NCBI RefSeq assembly: GCF_037646455.1
Contig: NZ_JBBIXN010000003.1
Location: forward strand, 534,689 to 598,688
DNA: 64,000 bases
Origin: Draconibacterium mangrovi_A
GTDB lineage: Bacteria > Bacteroidota > Bacteroidia > Bacteroidales > Prolixibacteraceae
Direction: 5' to 3'
In this document: in pieces, positions 17,100-24,975 of the stretch
How positions within the stretch are numbered: the first letter of the stretch is position 1
Layout: each line of letters starts with the position of its first letter
The notes under the pieces: generated by a model
Databases searched by the model: none
What the model saw: the letters and a program-made list of their open reading frames with translations, nothing else
Told to the model about the DNA's origin: nothing
Translations under genes and position numbers: made by a program

Positions 17100-18047
17100 A
17101 TGACAAAAAGAATATTTTTTACCCTTTCGCTTTTGATCGCTTTAATGAGTTGTTCAACACAGGAATCGGACGAGGTACAACTGGTGCTCGATACTCAGTC
17201 AACACTGGGAGAGGGCGCACTTTGGAATTATAAAACTGGTGAACTGATGTGGGTAAATATTAAGGGCGAGATTCTGAATATTTACAATCCGCGTACCGGG
17301 AATAATAAAGAAATGTTTACTGGGCAAATGGTGGGAACGGTTGTGCCGACCGAGTCGGGAAAAGTATTGGTGGCACTACAAAATGGCATCTATACTTTTG
17401 ATACGGAAACGGGTTCAAAGCAGCTGATTGTTGATCCGGAAGCAGACAAGCCCGACAACCGCTTTAACGATGGTAAATGCGATCCGTCAGGAAGATTTTG
17501 GGCAGGTACCATGAGCACCGTTGGCGGAGGAAAAGTGGGAGCACTTTACCGGCTCGATCCCGACAGTAGCATTCATCTTATGGTTGACCAGGTTAGCATT
17601 TCCAATGGGATTGTATGGTCGGCAGATAAAACAAAAATGTACTACATCGACACTCCAACCATGAAAGTGATGGCGTACGACTACGATGATGCCAGCGGTG
17701 AAATTTCCAATCCAAAGGTAGCGGTTGAGATTCCGGCCGGAATTGGTGCGCCCGACGGGATGACCATCGACGCCGACGATAACCTGTGGGTAGCACTTTG
17801 GGGTGGTTCTGCCGTGGGGTGTTTTAATCCTGAAACCGGCGAGCTGATCCGAAAAATTGAAGTGCCGGCAAAAAATGTAACATCCTGTTCTTTTGGCGAC
17901 GAAGATCTGGGGACTTTATACATTACAACAGCGCGTGAATCAACCAGCAAAGAAGAACTGGAGATGTTTCCACATGCCGGAGGAGTATTTAAAATCCGAC
18001 CCGGCGTAGTAGGTGTTGAAGCATTCTTTTTTAAAGACCTTAATTAA
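17100..18047 (+). CDS. SMP-30/gluconolactonase-like lipoprotein
   Basis: A lipoprotein signal (LLIALMSCSTQ) is followed by a six-bladed beta-propeller of the SMP-30/LRE family: LGEGALWNYKTGELMWVNI, FNDGKCDPSGRFWAGTM, SNGIVWSADKTKMYYIDT and GAPDGMTIDADDNLWVALW. The Glu, Asn and Asp residues in GEGALW, NDGKCD, SNGI and PDGM are the usual divalent-metal ligands. Family members hydrolyse sugar lactones; the exact substrate and its location outside the inner membrane are inferred. It follows the phosphorylase gene by 55 bp. Confidence 0.88.
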   Translation: MTKRIFFTLSLLIALMSCSTQESDEVQLVLDTQSTLGEGALWNYKTGELMWVNIKGEILNIYNPRTGNNKEMFTGQMVGTVVPTESGKVLVALQNGIYTFDTETGSKQLIVDPEADKPDNRFNDGKCDPSGRFWAGTMSTVGGGKVGALYRLDPDSSIHLMVDQVSISNGIVWSADKTKMYYIDTPTMKVMAYDYDDASGEISNPKVAVEIPAGIGAPDGMTIDADDNLWVALWGGSAVGCFNPETGELIRKIEVPAKNVTSCSFGDEDLGTLYITTARESTSKEELEMFPHAGGVFKIRPGVVGVEAFFFKDLN

Positions 18048-18055
18048 GACCCGAC

Positions 18056-18766
18056 ATGAATCTACTGATCCTTTCGTTGGCGCCTGTTTTCGTTATCGCT
18101 GCTTACATTTATTTCCGCGATAAATACGAAAAAGAACCCATACGTTTGTTGATCTTTGCCTTATTGGCCGGAGCACTAGCTGTTGTTCCTATTATGTTGC
18201 TCGAATTCTTTTTAGCGCGCTATGCCAACGCTTTCCCGCATTACATTTCAGCCGCTTATCAGGCATTTGTAGTGGCTGCCTTTTCCGAGGAATTGTTCAA
18301 ATACATTGCACTTTATCTGCTCATCTGGAAAAGTTCGGAGTTTAACGAAAAGTTCGATGGTATTGTATATGCCGTTTATGTTTCGCTCGGATTTGCTGCC
18401 GTTGAGAATGTCCTTTATGTGATGAACGGGGGCATGTCAACTGGAATTACAAGAGCCATTACAGCTGTTCCGGCGCATGCTATTTTCGGAGTGACCATGG
18501 GATTTTATTTTGGGCTTGCCCGATTTTATGAAGTAGAGCGCGCAGCATTAAAACGCAAAGCCTTATTATATCCTTTGTTACTGCATGGCATTTACGACTT
18601 CATCCTTTTTACAGGCATTGCCTGGCTGACCGTGGTTTTTGTAGCTTTTGTTGTTTATCTGTACATCTCAGGATTAAAGCGTATCAAAGAGCTTTCAAGT
18701 GTTTCCATATACAATACCGATTATAATCTGCTAAACGAAAAGTTCAGTCGCGATCAGGAGAAATAA
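18056..18766 (+). CDS. PrsW-family intramembrane metalloprotease
   Basis: The 236-aa protein has about seven membrane segments. The PrsW/CAAX-like protease motifs are in order: FSEELFKYIALY (two acidic residues in EExxK form) near residues 80-91, HAIFGVTMGFYFG near 141-153 and LHGIYDFILF near 179-188, supplying the Glu and His metal ligands. Known PrsW cleaves an anti-sigma factor in Bacillus; the target here is not known. The gene begins 9 bp after the SMP-30-like gene on the same strand. Confidence 0.88.
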   Translation: MNLLILSLAPVFVIAAYIYFRDKYEKEPIRLLIFALLAGALAVVPIMLLEFFLARYANAFPHYISAAYQAFVVAAFSEELFKYIALYLLIWKSSEFNEKFDGIVYAVYVSLGFAAVENVLYVMNGGMSTGITRAITAVPAHAIFGVTMGFYFGLARFYEVERAALKRKALLYPLLLHGIYDFILFTGIAWLTVVFVAFVVYLYISGLKRIKELSSVSIYNTDYNLLNEKFSRDQEK

Positions 18767-18784
18767 AAAATCAGTATTTTAGTT

Positions 18785-18792
18785 TATCTTTG
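18785..18792 (+). promoter_or_regulatory. Possible -7 element at the MNT/HepT start
   Basis: TATCTTTG fits TAnnTTTG and lies only 5 bp before the ATG at 18797, so transcripts would be almost leaderless. No matching TTTG is found 19 bp upstream. Confidence 0.35.
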
Positions 18793-18796
18793 GATT

Positions 18797-19117
18797 ATGG
18801 TAATTGAAGAACTCATAAATAGGGATAAACAAACATTTTATCAGTTGTGCAACGAGCATGGGGTGAAAAATCTTTTTGCTTTTGGATCGGCCGTATCTAA
18901 TAACTTTGATACGAAAAACAGCGACATCGATTTACTGGTCGATATCGATGAAGCAGATCCGCTGATAAAAGGGGAACAATTACTGTCGTTGTGGGATAAA
19001 CTGGAAGCCTTTTTTAAACGGAAAGTAGATTTACTTGCTAACCCGGTTATTCGTAATCCATATTTAAGACAAAGTATTGAAGAATCAAAAGTGTTAATTT
19101 ATGACGCTTCAAGGTAA
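18797..19117 (+). CDS. MNT-type nucleotidyltransferase (putative antitoxin)
   Basis: The 106-aa protein has the minimal nucleotidyltransferase fold: FGSAVSNNFDTKNSDIDLLV with Gly30-Ser31, Asp43 and Asp45, and the third carboxylate Asp78 in KVDLL. In characterised MntA/HepT modules this protein AMPylates the toxin on a tyrosine and neutralises it. The next gene, overlapping by 17 bp, is the HepT-like partner, so the pair reads as a toxin-antitoxin unit, or its decayed or domesticated form. Confidence 0.88.
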   Translation: MVIEELINRDKQTFYQLCNEHGVKNLFAFGSAVSNNFDTKNSDIDLLVDIDEADPLIKGEQLLSLWDKLEAFFKRKVDLLANPVIRNPYLRQSIEESKVLIYDASR

Positions 19118-19433
19118 GAAATACCTCGATGATATTCTGTATTCTATTAAGCTGATAGAAAGTTTTATGGAAGACATAACGACATTTGAAGATTATGTCG
19201 GTGATTTGAAAACTCAAAGTGCAGTCGAGCGACAGCTAGGGATTATTGGAGAAGCCGCAAATAAATACAATAAACTTCAATTAGGAAATGCGCTACAAAA
19301 TACGCATCAAATAATAGGCCTTCGAAATCGCATTATTTATGCTTACGACAATATTAACTGTTCAATTATATGGGCGATTATCAAAAACCACATTCCAAAA
19401 CTGGAAAAAGAAGTTTTGACCAGATTAAGCTAA
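19101..19433 (+). CDS. HepT-like DUF86 protein with altered catalytic motif (putative toxin)
   Basis: The 110-aa helical protein fits the HepT/DUF86 branch of HEPN proteins: YLDDILYSIKLIESFM at the N-end, ERQLGIIGEAANKYN in the middle and GLRNRIIYAYDNI near residues 73-85. The HEPN RNase signature is R-x4-H-x-Y. Here Arg75 and Tyr82 are present but the His position (80) is Tyr, encoded by TAT where CAT would give His. RNase activity may therefore be lost or changed. The gene overlaps the MNT partner by 17 bp and is followed after 4 bp by the dehydratase gene. Confidence 0.85.
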   Translation: MTLQGKKYLDDILYSIKLIESFMEDITTFEDYVGDLKTQSAVERQLGIIGEAANKYNKLQLGNALQNTHQIIGLRNRIIYAYDNINCSIIWAIIKNHIPKLEKEVLTRLS

Positions 19434-19437
19434 AATT

Positions 19438-20385
19438 ATGATTGATTTGCCTGCGTATTCCGATGTTGAAAAAGCCCACGAACTGTTAAAAAAATACGCT
19501 CACCGAACTCCTGTTCTGAAGTCTTCGGGCATCAATTCCATTGTAGGGGCCGAGTTATATTTCAAGTGCGAAAATTTGCAGAAAGTAGGGGCATTTAAAT
19601 TCAGGGGAGCATGCAATGCAGTTTTTTCGCTATCGGAAGAAGAAGCAAAAAAAGGTGTTGCCACACACTCGTCGGGGAACCATGCAGCTGCGCTGGCACT
19701 GGCTGCACGAATGCGGGGAATTGCCGCACATATTGTAATGCCATCGAACTCGCCCGAGATCAAGAGAAAAGCAGTGGCTGGTTACGGTGCTAACATCACG
19801 TTTTGCGAACCTACATTACAGGCACGCGAAAGCACGCTGGCAGAGGTTATTAAAGAAACCGGTGCAACGGAAGTACATCCGTACAATAATTTTTATGTGA
19901 TTGCCGGGCAGGGAACAGCCGCCAAAGAATTAATAGAAGATAAAGGTGAATTTGATTTGATTATGGCACCGGTTGGCGGCGGAGGTTTGCTGAGCGGGAC
20001 TGCCATTTCAACAAAACATTTGTTGCCAACATGCAAAGTGATTGCTGCCGAACCTGCAGGAGCCGATGATGCATACCGTTCGTTTTATTCCAAAACACTT
20101 GTACCTTCGGTCCAGCCTAAAACTATCGCCGATGGTTTATTGACTTCACTGGGAGAACGCAATTTTGCGATCATTCTCGATAAAGTGGATGCTATTGTTA
20201 CGGTTTCGGAGGAAGCGATTGTTGAAGCTATGCGCATGATCTGGGAACGGATGAAGATCATCATCGAACCATCATCAGCAGTGCCGCTGGCCGCCATTCT
20301 CGAAAAGAAAGTGGATATTCAGAATAAAAAAGTGGGAATTATTCTGTCAGGAGGTAATCTTGATTTGGGGAAGTTGCCGTTTTAG
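19438..20385 (+). CDS. Threonine/serine dehydratase-like PLP enzyme
   Basis: A fold-type II PLP enzyme that should deaminate threonine or serine. The Schiff-base Lys is in GAFKFRGACNAVF near residue 53, the SSGNHAAALALAA segment binds the substrate carboxylate, and the glycine loop APVGGGGLLSG cradles the PLP phosphate. It lacks the C-terminal regulatory ACT-like domain of biosynthetic IlvA, so it is the short catabolic type (315 aa). A serine racemase-type activity is also possible for this size. It follows the HepT-like gene by 4 bp. Confidence 0.9.
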   Translation: MIDLPAYSDVEKAHELLKKYAHRTPVLKSSGINSIVGAELYFKCENLQKVGAFKFRGACNAVFSLSEEEAKKGVATHSSGNHAAALALAARMRGIAAHIVMPSNSPEIKRKAVAGYGANITFCEPTLQARESTLAEVIKETGATEVHPYNNFYVIAGQGTAAKELIEDKGEFDLIMAPVGGGGLLSGTAISTKHLLPTCKVIAAEPAGADDAYRSFYSKTLVPSVQPKTIADGLLTSLGERNFAIILDKVDAIVTVSEEAIVEAMRMIWERMKIIIEPSSAVPLAAILEKKVDIQNKKVGIILSGGNLDLGKLPF

Positions 20386-20799
20386 CTGTTGATGGCCTTA
20401 CTATACTAGTTCCAGGTTTTCAGTATCAGTTTTCATTCTCCGCACTGGGGAAATAGTATCGGAATCGAATAACCAGCATCTGATAAGAAACAAATGGCAA
20501 GTTTCCTATTACCCTGTTAATAATCATAAGCCTAAAAATTGTTTTAACGCAACCCTTTTTACCCTTTTAACATCTTAATTCCATAAACATAAAATTAAAA
20601 CCAATCATGAATACCTCGTAATACACAGAAAACAAAACAACACATTTGGGTGGTAGCCAGGCTGTGTCTCCCGAAAAAAAACACGTTGACAGGGCAACAG
20701 AAATCCGACCTTTTAAATGCGCTCTTTTTCAGTCCTTAATTCTTAAGAATATTTTTTAAAGTACTCTGTGCTTTTTACGAACAAAAAAATACTTATTAA
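20386..20799. other. Intergenic region without recognised gene
   Basis: This 414-bp AT-rich stretch separates the dehydratase gene from a lipoprotein gene. I see no convincing ORF, RNA gene or TAnnTTTG promoter in it. Confidence 0.5.
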
Positions 20800-21393
20800 A
20801 TGAAATCAACAACTTTAAGAATCAGTTTTATTTTTATGATATTTGCCTTAATCGGGGCAAGCTGCCAGGACGACGAAGACCTGTTTGAACTACAAATAGG
20901 CGATGAAAATGCCATAATACAAAAAGAAGTAAATGGCATTGAATTTAAATTTTGCCTCTTAAACGAGGCCGGCGAATTCGCTACCGTTTTTAACGAAGGA
21001 GAGAATTTTACTTTTCAGTTTTCTTTTACAAATCATACGACAGACACCATTACTGTTACGTCTGAGTTTATAAATGATGAATTTTTTCGTGTGATCCAAA
21101 TAAATGACTTAAATCACACAGATAAAGGAAAGCCATATACTGGTACTTGGTGTTATTATAGAGTTGAAACAACAAACTTCACATCTAAACCAGATCAGGA
21201 GATATCTATCATTTGTCCTTGGGAAAAGATTCAAAGTGTAAAAACATATCCTTTGTGTATTAGCGAAAGTAGAGAACCATTAGATATTGGGAGATATTAC
21301 ACAAAATTAAATTTAGATTTTCACTATACAACTGGAAAGAAAGAATTTGTAATAAAGAATAAGCAATTTCAAATCAACTTCGAAATTAAATAA
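20800..21393 (+). CDS. Hypothetical lipoprotein
   Basis: The 197-aa product begins with a lipoprotein signal (FALIGASCQDDED). The rest is mostly beta-strand with repeated TFQFSFTNHTTDTITV-like segments, suggesting an immunoglobulin-like or other beta-sandwich fold outside the inner membrane. No family was recognised. The gene is isolated between a 414-bp gap and the 21-bp minisatellite. Its base composition looks more AT-rich than the surrounding genes, which may point to recent acquisition; that is an impression, not a measured value. Confidence 0.65.
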   Translation: MKSTTLRISFIFMIFALIGASCQDDEDLFELQIGDENAIIQKEVNGIEFKFCLLNEAGEFATVFNEGENFTFQFSFTNHTTDTITVTSEFINDEFFRVIQINDLNHTDKGKPYTGTWCYYRVETTNFTSKPDQEISIICPWEKIQSVKTYPLCISESREPLDIGRYYTKLNLDFHYTTGKKEFVIKNKQFQINFEIK

Positions 21394-21432
21394 CCCAATC
21401 ATGAAAAAATCATAATCATTATGTTGTTACTA

Positions 21433-21455
21433 GGGGGTAATTAATTTATTCCCCC
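21433..21455 (+). terminator. Possible stem-loop after the hypothetical lipoprotein
   Basis: GGGGG at 21433-21437 pairs with CCCCC at 21451-21455, with AAT/ATT inside and one bulge. It lies 40 bp after the stop codon. There is no T run, so termination is uncertain. Confidence 0.3.
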
Positions 21456-21493
21456 GACTAAAGCATATAAGATAGATTTTAGAAAAGGTCAGT

Positions 21494-21766
21494 CCCCAAG
21501 GGGCACAGAGTCTTCCCCGGGGGGCAAACAATGCGCCCCTGTTCTCAGAAAGCCCTCCCCAAGGGGCGAAGGACGATCCCCAAGGGGCACGAAGCATGCC
21601 CCCGATTTCGCAAAGCAATCCCCAGGGGGCAAGGATTCATCCCCAAGGGGTACACAATGCGCCCCCGTTTTCATATGGCCATCCCCAAGGGGCGCAAGAC
21701 GATCCCCAAGGGGCACAAAGCAAAAAAGTAGGGGCACAAACTTCGCCCCACGGGGCACGTTTCGTT
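21494..21766. repeat. 21-bp minisatellite with 63-bp higher-order period
   Basis: Thirteen consecutive 21-bp units begin at 21494 and recur at 21515, 21536 and so on to 21746 without a break in phase. Most units start with the self-complementary CCCCAAGGGGC. Every third unit (21536, 21599, 21662, 21725) departs from this in the same way, so the true repeat is a 63-bp trimer A-B-C. Because 21 is a multiple of three, several frames stay open through it, but these give only heptad-repeat peptides and are not called as genes. Confidence 0.92.
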
Positions 21767-21880
21767 AAAATGTGGGAAAATAATTAGAAAGCTAAAGTGA
21801 AAAGGTAAAAGTAGAGGGGATGACGTTCAGTGACCGATATCCAGAATCGAAGATCCAATAATCAATTTCGAAGAATCAAT

Positions 21881-21936
21881 ATCCAACATCCAGTATCCAG
21901 TATCCAGTATCCAGAATCCAACATCCAGTATCAATA
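21881..21936. repeat. 7-bp tandem repeat (ATCCAGT) running into the cls stop codon
   Basis: Eight successive 7-bp units, mostly ATCCAGT with variants ATCCAAC and ATCCAGA, run from 21881 to 21936. More degenerate copies extend to about 21837. The last units contain the stop codon of the leftward cls gene. Confidence 0.8.
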
Positions 21937-23376
21937 CATCGGGCTGATAATGTGTGCCAGCGATTCGCGCAGTTTAAAAAACCAACCACGTTTTCGCCAT
22001 TGGCTGAGAATGATGTTCTGGCTGTTGCTTTGGTCTTCCAGGAAATGCTTTTCGAGCTGCGATGAAAAATCACGACTGTAAACAAATGCATTCGTTTCGA
22101 AATTGGTTTCAAAGCTTCTGAAATCGAAATTACTGGTTCCGATGGTTGCCAGACAATCGTCAACAACCATGTATTTGCTGTGAATAAAGCCTTTTTTATA
22201 AAAGTAAAATTTCACACCTGCTTCAAGTAATTCTTCTACGTAAGAATACGATCCCCATTGCGACACCCGGGCATCCGATTTCTCGGGGATAATGATCCGT
22301 ACATCTACATTGCTCAATGCTGCCGTTTTTAAAGCCAGTAACAGGGCAGGTGGCGGCATTAAATACGGAGTGACCAAAAAAACCTTTTTACGGGCGTTTA
22401 CAATGGAAGCAAAAAAAGCCTGCGCAATGCCTTCCCAATCGTAATCGGGGCCACCGGCACAAATTTGAACCGGCGTTCCGGGAGCCTCAGAAAAAACGGG
22501 TAAATAGCTTTTGTCTTCCAGCTTTTTGCCCGATACAAAATACCAGTCGGCAGTAAAAATAATTTGCAGGCTGGTAGCGGCATCGCCAACAATTTTTAAA
22601 TGCGTATCGCGCCAGGGACCCAGTTTTTTGAGCCCGCGGATGTAGCGATCGGCTATGTTGATCCCGCCAATAAAACCGGTTTTTCCGTCGATGACAATAA
22701 TCTTTCGGTGGTTGCGGTAATTTACTCGCGAAGTCAGGCGCGGAAACCGCACTTCCATAAAAGGATAAATTTCGATGTTATTTGCCCGTAGCCTTCTGAA
22801 AAAACTTTTTTTGAGGCTCCAGCTTCCCACATCGTCCACAATAATACGCACTTCAACTCCCTGCTTGCGTTTTTTTATCAGCAGATCTGTAAGTTGGTTT
22901 CCGATGTTGTCTTCGGCAAAAATGTAATACTCGAGGTGAACGTGATGTTTGGCCTTTTCAATGGCCTCAAAAATGGCTTCGAAGGTGGCTTTTCCGTCTT
23001 TTAAAATTTCGAGTTGGTTACCCGATGTGAGCAGGGCATTCGAATTACTGAGAAGCAAGCGGATTATATTTTCGTGCGCTTTTGTTTCTTGATTGTATGG
23101 CGAATTCTCAAAATCGCGTAGTTGCTTCGAGCTGTTTATCCGTAACGATTTTAGTGTTTTAAGTCCGCGAATCGAAAACATCTTTCGTTTTCGGTATTCC
23201 TGGCCAAAGATGAGGTAGAAAAGTACGCCAAGAATTGGAATAAGAATAAGCAACATTATCCAGGCTGCTGTTTTGTATGGCGAACGCTTCTCGAGAACGA
23301 TCATAAAACCCACGGGGATGGCGGTGAGTAGAAACAGCAGATAAAACCAGACCGAAAATTGATTCCAATCGAACAT
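21931..23376 (-). CDS. cls: Cardiolipin synthase
   Basis: Two N-terminal transmembrane helices (residues ~5-60) are followed by a phospholipase D fold with two HKD motifs: HRKIIVIDGKTGFIGG in the first half and HSKYMVVDDCLATIGTSNFD in the second. The enzyme joins two phosphatidylglycerols into cardiolipin at the inner membrane. Length 481 aa is standard for ClsA-type enzymes. Its stop codon lies inside a 7-bp tandem repeat. It is divergent from the DUF6146 gene. Confidence 0.95.
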   Translation of the reverse strand: MFDWNQFSVWFYLLFLLTAIPVGFMIVLEKRSPYKTAAWIMLLILIPILGVLFYLIFGQEYRKRKMFSIRGLKTLKSLRINSSKQLRDFENSPYNQETKAHENIIRLLLSNSNALLTSGNQLEILKDGKATFEAIFEAIEKAKHHVHLEYYIFAEDNIGNQLTDLLIKKRKQGVEVRIIVDDVGSWSLKKSFFRRLRANNIEIYPFMEVRFPRLTSRVNYRNHRKIIVIDGKTGFIGGINIADRYIRGLKKLGPWRDTHLKIVGDAATSLQIIFTADWYFVSGKKLEDKSYLPVFSEAPGTPVQICAGGPDYDWEGIAQAFFASIVNARKKVFLVTPYLMPPPALLLALKTAALSNVDVRIIIPEKSDARVSQWGSYSYVEELLEAGVKFYFYKKGFIHSKYMVVDDCLATIGTSNFDFRSFETNFETNAFVYSRDFSSQLEKHFLEDQSNSQNIILSQWRKRGWFFKLRESLAHIISPMY

Positions 23377-23385
23377 GTTTCGAAA

Positions 23386-23414
23386 TTTGACAGAGAATAA
23401 ATGTCATAATTTTG
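23386..23414 (+). promoter_or_regulatory. Candidate promoter of the DUF6146 lipoprotein gene
   Basis: TTTG at 23386-23389 and TAATTTTG at 23407-23414 are separated by 17 bp, close to the 19-bp norm. The start codon follows ~60 bp later. Confidence 0.5.
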
Positions 23415-23475
23415 AACAATAAAAACAATATTTGTCGTTAATTCGTATAGGTTTAAAAGCAAAACAGGTAAAAAA

Positions 23476-23892
23476 GTGAAACAGTTTCTACTGATATTGG
23501 CACTGATCGTTTTTGTAGCTGCCTGCTCCACTCAGAAGTCGGCGGTGAATGTTACAAAAAATGACAGTTCGGAAGGGTTGGAGGATTCGACAGAGTACGA
23601 TGTTGAGACCTTCGACCTAAAATTCGAGAATTGGTACGATTTGAATAATAAGCCATCGAAGTACCGCTCGCAACAGTATTACGAAAGCTGGAACCACCAG
23701 TATGTTACCGCGTGGAATGCAAAATGTGCACGGGCCGGGCAAGACTGGCATTTCGAGCCGGTTGTTGGTTACGATCCAAACGAAGATTATGGTTTCGACA
23801 TGAACCACAAGCTGTTTTATTATTTTATGTATGTTGAAAATGTGCTGAAAATCAAGATTATTCCACACGGCCCTTCCATTTACGATCCCTGA
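23476..23892 (+). CDS. DUF6146-family lipoprotein
   Basis: The start is GTG. The 138-aa product has a lipoprotein signal (LIVFVAACSTQ) and a compact aromatic-rich domain: FENWYDLNNKPSKYRSQQYY, WNHQYVTAWNAKC and DPNEDYGFDMNHKLFYYFMY. This arrangement matches the DUF6146 family that I associate with Bacteroidota; no function is known. Its 3' end overlaps the convergent ribD gene by 13 bp. Confidence 0.75.
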   Translation: MKQFLLILALIVFVAACSTQKSAVNVTKNDSSEGLEDSTEYDVETFDLKFENWYDLNNKPSKYRSQQYYESWNHQYVTAWNAKCARAGQDWHFEPVVGYDPNEDYGFDMNHKLFYYFMYVENVLKIKIIPHGPSIYDP

Positions 23893-24935
23893 TCGGAGTT
23901 TCGGAAAATCTGTAAGAAATCTTTGCCAATTATTTCGGTCGATACAATCTCACCTTTTAATTTTGGTGCCTTCACGCCGGCCTTAAAATCAAGATCGCCG
24001 TTATAAACGTGTGCTTCATCCCATAAGCCGCGGTCGATAAAGCTTTGGAGCAGTTTCCGACCGCCTTCAACAATCAACGACAATTTTTCTTTTTTGTAAA
24101 GTAACTCCAGAATCTGTGGCAGAATTTCTAGAGAATAATCTACTTTAGCGAGCTCGGTGTTCCCTTTTTTCTCATTTTTTATAGAGTTGATCACCAGTGT
24201 TTCAGTGGAATTATCGAAGAGGTTCAGTCGCGGAGAAAGTTTCAGGTTTCTGTCCAGGATAATTCGTAATGGATTTTTCCCTTCAACCAAACGAACGGTT
24301 AACGACGGATTGTCTTTTTCAGCTGTTCCGGTGCCCACCAAAATGGCATCTTCGAGAGCCCGCATTTGGTGTACCTTTATCAATGCGTCTGTTCCGGTGA
24401 TCCATGTCGGTTCGCCATAGTGTTGTGCTTTCCGGTCAATATCGATATAACCATCACTCGTTTGCGCCCATTTAAGCAGAATAAAAGGGCGCTTCTTTTC
24501 GTGAAAAGTAAAAAACCGTTTGTTTAGTTCCAGGCATTCATCTTTTAATACATTCAGCTTAACATCGATGCCATTGTTTTCAAGTTTCTCAATTCCTTTC
24601 CCGGCCACTTCCGCAAATGGATCGACGGTGCCGATGACCACTTTTGGGATCTGTTTTTCAACGATCAGGTCGGAACAGGGAGGTGTTTTCCCATGATGGG
24701 CGCAGGGCTCAAGCGAAACGTACAAGGTACATTTCCTGAGTAGCTTTTTGTCTTTCACCGAGCGAATGGCGTTCACTTCAGCATGTGTCTCGCCATATTT
24801 TTCGTGGTATCCTTCCCCGATAATTTTGTTGCCGTACACCAGCACACAGCCCACCATCGGATTTGGAGAAACCTCCATTGCTCCTTTTTTTGCCAGCTCA
24901 ATGCAGCGGCTCATGTATTTTTCGTGGGTGTTCAT
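23880..24935 (-). CDS. ribD: Bifunctional diaminohydroxyphosphoribosylaminopyrimidine deaminase / reductase
   Basis: RibD carries out the second and third steps of riboflavin synthesis from GTP. The N-terminal deaminase domain (~1-145) has the zinc site HAEVNAIRSV and SLEPCAHHGKTPPCSDLI. The C-terminal reductase domain (~146-351) has RPFILLKWAQTSDGYID, DAILVGTGTAEKDNPSLTVR and LIVEGGRKLLQSFIDRGL. Length 351 aa is normal. The gene shares a 40-bp divergent promoter gap with prmC. Confidence 0.95.
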   Translation of the reverse strand: MNTHEKYMSRCIELAKKGAMEVSPNPMVGCVLVYGNKIIGEGYHEKYGETHAEVNAIRSVKDKKLLRKCTLYVSLEPCAHHGKTPPCSDLIVEKQIPKVVIGTVDPFAEVAGKGIEKLENNGIDVKLNVLKDECLELNKRFFTFHEKKRPFILLKWAQTSDGYIDIDRKAQHYGEPTWITGTDALIKVHQMRALEDAILVGTGTAEKDNPSLTVRLVEGKNPLRIILDRNLKLSPRLNLFDNSTETLVINSIKNEKKGNTELAKVDYSLEILPQILELLYKKEKLSLIVEGGRKLLQSFIDRGLWDEAHVYNGDLDFKAGVKAPKLKGEIVSTEIIGKDFLQIFRNSDQGS

Positions 24936-24949
24936 ATTACCGGAAAAAT

Positions 24950-24957
24950 TAACTTTG
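24950..24957 (+). promoter_or_regulatory. prmC -7 promoter element
   Basis: TAACTTTG fits TAnnTTTG and would start transcription near 24964, about 12 bp before the prmC ATG. The -33 element is weak. Confidence 0.5.
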
Positions 24958-24963
24958 TACTTG

Positions 24964-24971
24964 CAAAAATA
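24964..24971 (-). promoter_or_regulatory. ribD -7 promoter element
   Basis: On the minus strand TATTTTTG fits TAnnTTTG, with ATTG 19 bp upstream. It overlaps the predicted start zone of the prmC transcript, so the two divergent promoters probably interfere. Confidence 0.5.
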
Positions 24972-24975
24972 AGCA

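Noticed and set aside
21489..21758. Open frames on both strands through the minisatellite, giving heptad repeats such as PLGD
   Set aside because: A 21-bp period keeps frames open by arithmetic alone; there is no start context, no homology and several frames are open at once.
21494..21766. CRISPR array
   Set aside because: The units are 21 bp, adjacent and without unique spacers, and no cas genes are present.
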